Shown here: positions 1 to 4,889 of the stretch, piece by piece
Position numbering within the stretch: the stretch's first letter is position 1
Layout: each line of letters begins with the position of its first letter
Assembly (NCBI GenBank): GCA_045599945.1
Contig: JAZRWY010000055.1
Span: 1-14,372 of the forward strand
DNA length: 14,372 bases
Source of the DNA: UMGS973 sp045599945
GTDB lineage: Bacteria > Bacillota > Clostridia > Peptostreptococcales > Anaerovoracaceae
Direction of reading: 5' to 3'
Notes under the pieces: generated by a model
Told to the model about the DNA's origin: nothing
Seen by the model: only the letters and a program-made list of their open reading frames with translations
Database searches by the model: none
Program-made: the position numbers and the translations under genes

Positions 1-2
1 AA

Positions 3-40
3 CTCCTTTTGGTTTTGTTTTTTTGAGCATTAACATTATA
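3..40 (-). promoter_or_regulatory. Promoter and ribosome binding site of a leftward gene lying outside the window
   Basis: On the minus strand a perfect -10 hexamer TATAAT (40 down to 35) is preceded by TGG, giving an extended -10 element. A strong Shine-Dalgarno sequence AAAAGGAG (10 down to 3) follows about 25 bases downstream. The matching start codon would fall just left of base 1, so a gene divergent from the small ORF at 165 is inferred. No good -35 hexamer is seen at the usual distance, which an extended -10 can tolerate. Confidence 0.6.
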
Positions 41-47
41 CCAAATA

Positions 48-92
48 CAGGGGGTAATTGCTTTTTCTTTGCAAAAAGTCCTGTGACCCCTG
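48..92. repeat. Nested imperfect inverted repeat in the divergent spacer
   Basis: CAGGGG (48-53) is complementary to CCCCTG (87-92). Inside it CTTTTT (61-66) pairs with AAAAAG (73-78). The element lies directly upstream of the leftward -10 box and before the rightward gene at 165, where an operator or a small hairpin could sit. The arms are only 6 bp each and the outer loop is long, so chance is a serious alternative. Confidence 0.25.
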
Positions 93-125
93 AATTTACT
101 TAGGTTTAGATAAAAATTTAAGATA

Positions 126-141
126 GGTAGTTGACACTACC
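126..141. repeat. Perfect 6-bp inverted repeat in the leader of the small coiled-coil gene
   Basis: GGTAGT (126-131), a four-base spacer TGAC and ACTACC (136-141) form a compact dyad ending ten bases before the GGAGGG ribosome binding site of the gene at 165. It could be an operator or a small mRNA hairpin near the initiation region. It does not match a regulator box that I recognise. Confidence 0.4.
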
Positions 142-164
142 GGAGAAATACGGAGGGTTGAAAA

Positions 165-452
165 ATGACACTGGGAAAAACCATTGACTGGATTGAAGAA
201 AAAGCAAAAGAACTTGATGATGCAGTAGAGCATGCAGCAGGGAAAGTGGAAGCAGCACTGAACAGGGAGCAGCCGCTGGAAAACGAGCATCTTGAAAAGA
301 TCTTCCAGAAGCTGGACAGAATCGGTGATGAAATGGACGAGACTGCTGAAGTTCTTGCAGAGCGTGCAGACAGAGTTGCAGAGAAAATCAACGAATATAT
401 GGAAGCGCAGCTCCATGAAGAGGGAGATACGGGCGATTTCAGCCAGAAATAG
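165..452 (+). CDS. Small acidic coiled-coil protein, function unknown
   Basis: This 95-residue protein is not one I recognise. It starts at an ATG 8 bases after a good ribosome binding site (GGAGGG, 152-157). The sequence is almost entirely charged and helix-forming: Glu, Asp, Lys and Ala dominate, with hydrophobic residues spaced as expected for amphipathic helices from about residue 5 to 83 (for example IFQKLDRIGDEMDE near 45-58). A polar tail ends in GDTGDFSQK. There is no signal peptide, membrane segment, cysteine or enzymatic motif. It is probably a soluble, acidic, helical or coiled-coil cytoplasmic protein. It appears monocistronic: the promoter region upstream is shared with a leftward gene, and a 22-bp palindromic terminator follows its stop codon. 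The coding character is convincing, but the role is open. Confidence 0.75.
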   Translation: MTLGKTIDWIEEKAKELDDAVEHAAGKVEAALNREQPLENEHLEKIFQKLDRIGDEMDETAEVLAERADRVAEKINEYMEAQLHEEGDTGDFSQK

Positions 453-454
453 GG

Positions 455-478
455 AATAGCGCCGGCCGGCGCTATTTT
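455..478 (+). terminator. Palindromic terminator between convergent genes
   Basis: Bases 455-476 form a perfect 22-bp palindrome (AATAGCGCC, GGCC, GGCGCTATT). As RNA it folds into a 9-bp GC-rich stem with a four-base loop. A short T run (475-478) follows on the plus strand, so it best serves the small gene ending at 452. The minus-strand regulator gene ends inside it (TAG at 474-472), so the hairpin may also stop transcription from that side, although its T run there is poor. Confidence 0.8.
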
Positions 479-1122
479 AATATCCGGAATCTGCTTTTCT
501 GAAAATCAATCAGACCCTCTCTGCGCATGTTATTCAGCTCATAGGAGAGGGCGCTTCTGTTGACGCACAGATATTGGGCCAGCTGGTCCTGCGTCATGGA
601 GATGTCGAAGACCTCCGTTCCCCGCTTCTGTCTCATGATTATCAGATGTGTCATGATGCGGCTTCGGAGACCATGCTTGGAAAGGGCTTCAATCTTATAC
701 ATGGAACGGATGGTGCTGTCCGCCAGAATGCGCAGCATGTTCTCCCGAAGAATTGTGCCATGCTCCTCAGAGGAAAGCGCCTGAAGAGGAATCTTCAGGA
801 AACGGGCTCCATCCAGGGCGGTGAGAGTAAATGGCATTTTCCGGAAAGTGGAAAAGACGACCTCCAGACAGATGATGTCTCCGGGTTCATGAACGGCCAG
901 AAGATCGGAGTTTCCGTCCTCCTGGAGCTTTTCTGCCATGGCCTTCCCCTCCATCAGGATATAGATGCTGTCTGTTTCATCTCCTTCATTCAGAATCAGT
1001 TCGTTTTTTCCATAGGTATGTTCGTATGTTCCGGATCTGGAAAGAATCTCTTCCACGATGGAATCCGGAATGGCATTAAAAAGATGTGTACGCTTCAGAA
1101 TCTCTGATGTTTTTCTGTCCAT
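472..1122 (-). CDS. Crp/Fnr-family transcriptional regulator
   Basis: This is a 216-residue regulator with the Crp/Fnr layout: an N-terminal cyclic-nucleotide-type beta-barrel (about residues 14-115, with GKNELILNEGDETDSIYILMEGKA and a GDIICLEV turn), a long dimerisation helix (about 118-145) and a C-terminal winged helix-turn-helix (about 174-216, recognition helix VNRSALSYELNNMRREG). The chosen ATG at 1122 has a GGGAGGT site 8 bases upstream. The frame stays open further upstream to 1248, but that extension is unlikely because it crosses the promoter. Only two cysteines are present (C85, C186), so there is no Fnr iron-sulfur cluster. The RSA-type cAMP phosphate motif is replaced by RKMP (94-97), so cAMP is an unlikely ligand. 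It is divergent from the methyltransferase at 1250, with a dyad between them, suggesting autoregulation and control of that gene. The effector is unknown. Confidence 0.9.
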   Translation of the reverse strand: MDRKTSEILKRTHLFNAIPDSIVEEILSRSGTYEHTYGKNELILNEGDETDSIYILMEGKAMAEKLQEDGNSDLLAVHEPGDIICLEVVFSTFRKMPFTLTALDGARFLKIPLQALSSEEHGTILRENMLRILADSTIRSMYKIEALSKHGLRSRIMTHLIIMRQKRGTEVFDISMTQDQLAQYLCVNRSALSYELNNMRREGLIDFQKSRFRILK

Positions 1123-1130
1123 TTTCTGAT

Positions 1131-1157
1131 ACCTCCCTGTCCTATGGTCATAGTATA
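1131..1157 (-). promoter_or_regulatory. Extended -10 promoter and ribosome binding site of the Crp/Fnr gene
   Basis: On the minus strand TATACT (1157 down to 1152) is preceded by TGA, an extended -10 element. Transcription would start near 1145. The ribosome binding site GGGAGGT (1137 down to 1131) lies 8 bases before the ATG at 1122. No good -35 hexamer is seen, and the -35 position falls inside the dyad at 1172-1197. This supports the 216-residue start over the longer open frame. Confidence 0.6.
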
Positions 1158-1171
1158 TCAGAAAAGAACAC

Positions 1172-1197
1172 AAAAATGTTGGTCTGCAAACATTTTT
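1172..1197. promoter_or_regulatory. 26-bp dyad, candidate operator between the Crp/Fnr and methyltransferase genes
   Basis: AAAAATGTT (1172-1180) and AACATTTTT (1189-1197) are perfect inverted 9-bp arms around an 8-base spacer. The core TGTT-N8-AACA has the size and symmetry expected for a Crp/Fnr-family dimer, though it is not the Fnr box or the E. coli Crp box. It overlaps the -35 zone of the leftward promoter and lies 53-78 bp upstream of the methyltransferase start. It could let the regulator act on both genes. Binding is inferred, not shown. Confidence 0.5.
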
Positions 1198-1249
1198 TGC
1201 AGGAGGAAGCGGTAAGATATTTCTGGTAAAAAGAAGAAGAGGTGACAAT

Positions 1250-1984
1250 ATGAGGAGAGATGAGGTCCGTTACTGGGACATGAGAGCGGAAGACTTCCGC
1301 AGGACTTCCAAAAGAAGCAGATATGAAACAGAGTTCATGGAACTGGCAGATATCCGGAAGGGTGAATCTGTTTTCGATATGGGATGTGCCAGCGGGACAT
1401 TTGCCATTCCCCTTGCGGAAGCGGGACATCACGTGCTTGCCTGTGATTTCTCGCCGGAAATGCTGAAGCAGCTTTCAAGAGAAGCAGCAGCAAGAAATCT
1501 GCTGGAGCTGATGGACATCCGGCAGCTGGACTGGAATGAAAAATGGGAGGGAAAAGACCTTGCCCCATGCGATGTTGCCATGGCATCGAGGTCTCTCATT
1601 GCAAAAGATCTGTCAGAAGCTCTGGACAGGCTGGATTCCATGGCAGAGCGGAGAGTCATCCTGACGGCACCGACGAAGTTTCTTTCCAGATGCAATATAC
1701 ATGCAGCAGAAGCCCTGGGGATGAAACCGGAAGATGCCTATCTTGAGATTCTGGATCTTCTGAAGAAAAAAGGAAAAGAACATGCACTGTCTTTTATTGA
1801 GGAAGAAAAAGAGGTTACCTTTGATTCTCTGGAAAGCTGCATCCGCAGGCTGGAGATGGGGTTTGAAGAATTAGATGTCAGGCAGAAAAAGGATCTGGAG
1901 GAATTCGCAATAGAACACTATGCAGACGGAAGACTGGATGTATCATGGCCGGTGAAGTGGGCCTTCATATCCTGGAATAAGTAA
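1250..1984 (+). CDS. Class I SAM-dependent methyltransferase
   Basis: This 244-residue protein has a Rossmann-fold methyltransferase core. Motif I is VFDMGCASGTF (41-51), the glycine-rich SAM loop. The acidic residue that contacts the SAM ribose is D66 in ACDFSPEML. A later strand, RVILTAPTKF (135-144), fits the mid-domain strand. The C-terminal half (about 150-244) is helical and charged, with an aromatic end (VSWPVKWAFISWNK), and probably forms the substrate cap. The substrate cannot be read from the sequence. The ATG at 1250 follows an AGAGGTG site. The gene is divergent from a Crp/Fnr regulator and convergent with a THEP1-type NTPase, and a terminator begins at its stop codon. Expression may be controlled by the neighbouring regulator through the dyad at 1172-1197. 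Small-molecule rather than DNA methylation is the more likely activity, as no target-recognition domain is seen. Confidence 0.88.
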   Translation: MRRDEVRYWDMRAEDFRRTSKRSRYETEFMELADIRKGESVFDMGCASGTFAIPLAEAGHHVLACDFSPEMLKQLSREAAARNLLELMDIRQLDWNEKWEGKDLAPCDVAMASRSLIAKDLSEALDRLDSMAERRVILTAPTKFLSRCNIHAAEALGMKPEDAYLEILDLLKKKGKEHALSFIEEEKEVTFDSLESCIRRLEMGFEELDVRQKKDLEEFAIEHYADGRLDVSWPVKWAFISWNK

Positions 1985-2007
1985 GGGCGCAGCAGCCCTC
2001 TTTTTTT
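1984..2007 (+). terminator. Rho-independent terminator after the methyltransferase gene
   Basis: AGGGC (1984-1988), a six-base loop GCAGCA and GCCCT (1995-1999) form a 5-bp GC-rich stem followed by C and seven Ts (2001-2007). The stem starts on the last base of the methyltransferase stop codon, and the T run overlaps the stop codon of the convergent NTPase gene (2008-2006), so the two genes have almost no spacer. Confidence 0.75.
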
Positions 2008-2566
2008 ATATCCGGTTTCGGATGAAGTTTTCAATTATTCGGGGAGATGCGGCATCCATGTTCAGGATTTCCACAGTTCCAAGCCGGGACAGATGGGAGA
2101 GCAGCTCTTTGTGTGCCTGTCTCACATCTTCATGCATGTGAAGAAGGGATTCCTCGGCTTTTAGAATGCCGATACAGGTAGATGTTTCCAGTGCCTCATA
2201 TAGAAGATCTTTGAAAGGAGCACTGAGGAGTTCCACGCCGCCGATTTCATCCATCAGAAGAATGGACCGGGTCTCCATGGCCTTTTGAAGGATTTCCACT
2301 CCTTTTGTTTCGAAAACGGACAGATTCATTTTTTTCGGATTTCCAAACTCCATGAAAATGTCCGGAAGGCTGCTGGAATATGGCGCAGTTAAAGAAGGCT
2401 TTTCTCTGTAATCTGTAAGACGAAAGCCTCTGGTTTTCCCTGTTTCATCCATCAGTCTCTGAGAGATAAAACCGCCTGTCAGGGCGCCATATGGTTCCAG
2501 TACATGCTGGAGCATGGTAGATTTTCCGGTCTGTATCGGTCCGGTAATGAATAGACTCTTTTTCAT
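2006..2566 (-). CDS. THEP1-type P-loop nucleoside-triphosphatase
   Basis: This 186-residue protein matches the NTPase_1/THEP1 family, small P-loop proteins related to RecA-like NTPases that hydrolyse nucleoside triphosphates in vitro; their physiological role is poorly known. The Walker A loop is GPIQTGKST (9-17). GALTGGFISQRL (27-38) and RGFRL (46-50) follow the family pattern after the first helix. Walker B is SILLMDEIGGVEL (101-113), with D106 and E107 and the family-typical DEIG..EL run. The length is normal for the family. There is no membrane segment, so it is cytoplasmic. The ATG at 2566 has no convincing Shine-Dalgarno sequence (only GGTAAG), and a -10-like box sits 6 bases upstream, so the message may be leaderless. 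It is convergent with the methyltransferase and divergent from a prepilin peptidase. Confidence 0.88.
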   Translation of the reverse strand: MKKSLFITGPIQTGKSTMLQHVLEPYGALTGGFISQRLMDETGKTRGFRLTDYREKPSLTAPYSSSLPDIFMEFGNPKKMNLSVFETKGVEILQKAMETRSILLMDEIGGVELLSAPFKDLLYEALETSTCIGILKAEESLLHMHEDVRQAHKELLSHLSRLGTVEILNMDAASPRIIENFIRNRI

Positions 2567-2572
2567 GGTTTT

Positions 2573-2581
2573 ATCTTACCA
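2573..2581 (-). promoter_or_regulatory. Possible extended -10 for the NTPase gene, implying a leaderless mRNA
   Basis: On the minus strand TGG then TAAGAT (2581 down to 2573) resembles an extended -10 element. Its end is 6 bases from the ATG at 2566, so transcription would start at or beside the start codon. This fits the lack of a strong ribosome binding site. There is no good -35, and TAAGAT is two bases from consensus, so confidence is low. Confidence 0.3.
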
Positions 2582-2619
2582 TTTCAGCGCCCTGTTTTCT
2601 ATTGTTTTTTATCCGGAAT

Positions 2620-2628
2620 TGCTATAAA
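2620..2628 (+). promoter_or_regulatory. Extended -10 promoter just before the prepilin peptidase start
   Basis: TGC then TATAAA (2620-2628) forms an extended -10 element, with TTGTTT (2602-2607) upstream at a short 15-base spacing. Transcription would begin near 2635, two bases before the ATG at 2637. No Shine-Dalgarno sequence precedes that ATG; GGAA at 2631-2634 is too close to serve. Confidence 0.45.
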
Positions 2629-2636
2629 ATGGAAAT

Positions 2637-3311
2637 ATGCTGAAACTAGGAATATTCATCACCCTGGCAGTAGTGCTGGGGATTCTGGGCGGAAACGGCG
2701 CCGTTGTTGTTTTTAATCACATGCCTGCCAAATGGCTCTCGGAATATGGGGAGCCCATCCGGGAAGATCTTTTGGAGAGGCAGAGGCTGAACAGCTGGCC
2801 GAACAAGTATATCTTTTCGGTGCTTCTGGTGATGGCGGGGGTAAGGCTGGTCATGTATGATCCATTCTTTGCATTGGCATCCATGTGCGCCATCTGGTGC
2901 ATGATCATTATTTCTGCAGCGGATGCAAAATATATGATTCTTCCGGACCAGTTCATCATATTGCTGGCAGTCTGCGGCTTCGGGTTTGTCAACTACCATG
3001 AAAAACCCATCGACATGGTATACGGTCTGCTTCTTGGCGCAGGAATCATGCTGGTCATTGCTGTCCTGGGGAAACTGATCATGAAGCAGGAGGCGCTTGG
3101 CTTCGGAGATGTGAAGCTGATGGCTTCCCTTGGATTCATTACAGGGCTTGAAGGTACAATCGTCATTCTGATCGGGATGTCTTTTTTAAGCGCCGGTGCA
3201 TTTCTGATACTTCTGGCAATGAAGAAAATCAAGAAGTCGGATTACCAGCCGCTGGCACCATACATATGTGCCGCTGCCACGTGTTATCTGCTTGTAATAT
3301 GGCCGTGGTGA
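2637..3311 (+). CDS. Prepilin peptidase (A24 aspartic protease family), orphan
   Basis: This 224-residue polytopic membrane protein has the two A24 aspartates: D96 in SAADAKYMILPD, just inside a membrane segment, and D158 in the GFGD motif (GFGDVKLMASLG, 155-166). Family members cut the leader of type IV prepilins or pseudopilins on the cytoplasmic side. About six hydrophobic segments are visible (for example 3-27, 58-74, 77-94, 105-119, 129-148 and 165-195). The N-terminal block keeps a VVFNHMPAKWLSEYGEP motif (24-40) but lacks the cytoplasmic CxxC pairs that bind zinc in PilD-type enzymes, as in many clostridial homologues. The length is typical for that cysteine-free type. No pilin, assembly ATPase or other secretion gene lies in the window, so its substrates are encoded elsewhere. 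The start at 2637 lacks a ribosome binding site; the next in-frame ATG is at residue 29, too far inside the first segment. Confidence 0.85.
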   Translation: MLKLGIFITLAVVLGILGGNGAVVVFNHMPAKWLSEYGEPIREDLLERQRLNSWPNKYIFSVLLVMAGVRLVMYDPFFALASMCAIWCMIIISAADAKYMILPDQFIILLAVCGFGFVNYHEKPIDMVYGLLLGAGIMLVIAVLGKLIMKQEALGFGDVKLMASLGFITGLEGTIVILIGMSFLSAGAFLILLAMKKIKKSDYQPLAPYICAAATCYLLVIWPW

Positions 3312-3327
3312 TGATATATTAAAGATG

Positions 3328-3333
3328 TATAAT
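3328..3333 (+). promoter_or_regulatory. Consensus -10 box upstream of yhbY
   Basis: TATAAT (3328-3333) is a perfect -10 hexamer 28 bases before the yhbY start at 3362, placing transcription near 3340. The best -35 candidate is weak (TGGTGA, 3306-3311, 16-base spacing). No terminator separates the upstream prepilin peptidase gene, so read-through may also feed this operon. Confidence 0.45.
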
Positions 3334-3361
3334 AAAGATAAGAAGAAAGAAGAGAATCCAT

Positions 3362-3658
3362 ATGATAACAAGTAAACAGAGAAGCTATCTGAAAGGACTT
3401 GCACAGAAAATCGACCCGTCCGTATTCATTGGAAAAAATGATCTGACAGAGAATATCATCAATGAAATTGATGTTAATCTTGAGCATCGGGAACTGGTGA
3501 AAGTCAAGATTCAGGAGAGCTGTCTTCTCGACCCGAAGGAAGTCGCCAATGAAGTGGCAGAAAGGCTGGGCGCTGAATTTGTACAGGCGATGGGAAGAAG
3601 ATTTGTACTCTATAGAGAATCGAAGGATCATAAGGAAATAGAGATTCCAAGAAGGTAG
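3362..3658 (+). CDS. yhbY: YhbY/CRM-domain RNA-binding protein
   Basis: This 98-residue protein is a single CRM (CRS1-YhbY) domain, a KH-like RNA-binding fold associated with the precursor 50S ribosomal subunit. The family start ITSKQRSYLKGLAQKI is intact. The loop FIGKNDLTENII (residues 21-32) is the KH-like RNA-contact segment, with Asp (GKND) where most members have Gly. RELVKVKI (42-49) is the conserved second strand. GRRFVLYRESK near the end is the final strand. The length is normal. It starts at an ATG preceded by purine-rich AGAAGAGA, a moderate ribosome binding site. It heads a tight string of rightward genes, and only two bases separate it from truA, so the two RNA-related genes are probably co-transcribed and co-translated. 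Confidence 0.93.
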   Translation: MITSKQRSYLKGLAQKIDPSVFIGKNDLTENIINEIDVNLEHRELVKVKIQESCLLDPKEVANEVAERLGAEFVQAMGRRFVLYRESKDHKEIEIPRR

Positions 3659-3660
3659 TC

Positions 3661-4425
3661 ATGGAAAGAAACGTTCTGCTGACAATTGCATATGACGGAA
3701 CGGAATTCCACGGATGGCAGAGGCAGCCGGGGCTGCGGACGGTTCAGGGAGAGTTGGAGAGAGTGCTTTCCACACTGTGTGACATGGAGATTACAGTAAA
3801 CGGCACCAGCAGAACGGATGCAGGCGTCCATGCGCTGGGACAGAGAGCCTCTTTTACAGGTGATTTCTCCATTCCATGTGACCGGATTGTGCTTGCAGGA
3901 AACAACCTTCTTGCAGGAGGGGCAAACAGCCGGAAGGCGGGAGATGTGAAGATTCTTTCTGCAGAAGAGGCAGCGCCGGATTTTCATGCCAGGTTTTCCT
4001 GCAGAGGAAAGAAATACATCTACAAAATGACGACCGGCGCTGATGTGGACATATTCAGAAGGAACTACTGCTGGCAGATTAAGGATGCACTCGACATATC
4101 CCTGATGAATCAGGCGGCAGAACATATCACGGGCACCCATGATTTCAAGTGCTTTCAGGCTGCAGGCGGTGAAGAGAAGGAGACCACGGTAAGGACCGTC
4201 CATTCGCTGGAGGTTCTTCAGAGCGGTAATGAGATGGAGCTTCACATAGAAGGAGACGGATTTCTCTATAACATGGTTAGAATTATCACGGGAACTCTGG
4301 TACAGGTAGGAATGGGCAGAATGGACCCCGGATATCTAAAGGTAATCGTTGATGGCAGGGACAGAACACTGGCAGGACCTACAGCACCGCCACAGGGGCT
4401 GTATCTTGCAGAGGTATTTTTTTAG
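3661..4425 (+). CDS. truA: tRNA pseudouridine(38-40) synthase TruA
   Basis: This 254-residue protein is a full-length TruA, which converts uridines 38-40 of the tRNA anticodon stem-loop to pseudouridine. The N-terminus LLTIAYDGTEFHGWQRQP (6-23) is the family signature. The catalytic aspartate is D53 in SRTDAGVHALGQ (50-61), flanked by the conserved arginine R51. GTHDFKCFQAAG and the later GDGFLYNMVRIITGTLVQVG block are the conserved C-terminal substrate and dimer elements. The ATG at 3661 follows AAGG (3652-3655) at the end of yhbY, with only two bases between the genes. The 14-base gap to the next gene suggests one operon. No unusual residue was noticed. Confidence 0.97.
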   Translation: MERNVLLTIAYDGTEFHGWQRQPGLRTVQGELERVLSTLCDMEITVNGTSRTDAGVHALGQRASFTGDFSIPCDRIVLAGNNLLAGGANSRKAGDVKILSAEEAAPDFHARFSCRGKKYIYKMTTGADVDIFRRNYCWQIKDALDISLMNQAAEHITGTHDFKCFQAAGGEEKETTVRTVHSLEVLQSGNEMELHIEGDGFLYNMVRIITGTLVQVGMGRMDPGYLKVIVDGRDRTLAGPTAPPQGLYLAEVFF

Positions 4426-4439
4426 AGAGGTACAAAGGA

Positions 4440-4889
4440 ATGGATAGACCAAGCTGGGACAGCTATTTTATGCAGATGGCGGAACTTGCCGCATCAAGAT
4501 CGACCTGCATGAGAAGAAATGTGGGCGCAGTTATTGTGAAGGACAAGCACGTTATTTCCAGTGGTTATAACGGAGCACCGAAGAGGGTTCCGCATTGTGA
4601 GGAAAGAGGCGGATGCCTCCGTGAGCAGATGGGCATACCATCCGGGGAAAGGCAGGAGCTTTGCATGGCAGTCCATGCGGAGCAGAATGCAATCGTACAG
4701 GCTGCGGCCTTTGGGCTGAGCGTAGAGGGTGCGACCATGTATGTGACCCATCAGCCCTGCATTGTATGTGCAAAGATGATCATCAATGCAGGAATCCGGA
4801 GGATTGTAATCAAGGAAGGATATCCTGACGATCTGGCACTGCAGGTCCTGAGAGAAGCGGGCATTGTTCCTGTTAAGCTGGGGGAATAA
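4440..4889 (+). CDS. dCMP deaminase (ComEB-type, cytidine/deoxycytidylate deaminase family)
   Basis: This 149-residue zinc enzyme of the cytidine/deoxycytidylate deaminase family probably converts dCMP to dUMP for thymidylate synthesis. Zinc ligands and catalytic residue are clear: H79 and E81 in VHAEQNAI, and C107 and C110 in HQPCIVCAK. An upstream segment with C53 and C59 (PHCEERGGCLRE) matches the insertion of dCMP deaminases that can hold a second zinc and bind allosteric nucleotides. SSGYNGAPKRVPHC (40-53) is also typical. The length fits bacterial dCMP deaminases better than the tRNA-specific TadA. The ATG at 4440 is 9 bases after GAGAGG (4425-4430). The stop codon overlaps the next start (TAATG at 4887-4891), indicating translational coupling to the MATE gene. 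Confidence 0.92.
   Translation: MDRPSWDSYFMQMAELAASRSTCMRRNVGAVIVKDKHVISSGYNGAPKRVPHCEERGGCLREQMGIPSGERQELCMAVHAEQNAIVQAAAFGLSVEGATMYVTHQPCIVCAKMIINAGIRRIVIKEGYPDDLALQVLREAGIVPVKLGE

Noticed and set aside
131..136. TTGACA, a perfect -35 hexamer, upstream of the small gene at 165
   Set aside because: The matching -10 position (about 154-159) is AGGGTT inside the ribosome binding site, and transcription would start within the gene. The bases are explained by the inverted repeat at 126-141.
574..1107. Plus-strand open frame of 177 codons opposite the Crp/Fnr gene
   Set aside because: It is a shadow of a convincing regulator gene; no ribosome binding site and no recognisable domain.
2629..2643. 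Four-codon mini-ORF (ATG GAA ATA TGC, stop) overlapping the prepilin peptidase start
   Set aside because: It has no ribosome binding site and overlaps the -10 box; it would hardly be transcribed from the proposed start.
3335..3357. Purine-rich AAG/AGA repeats before yhbY
   Set aside because: They are imperfect, short and explained by the ribosome binding region; a similar run precedes the methyltransferase start at 1231-1241.
3628..4245. Open frame of 205 codons on the minus strand opposite truA
   Set aside because: It is antisense to a certain truA, has no ribosome binding site or recognisable domain, and its composition mirrors the codon bias of the sense gene.
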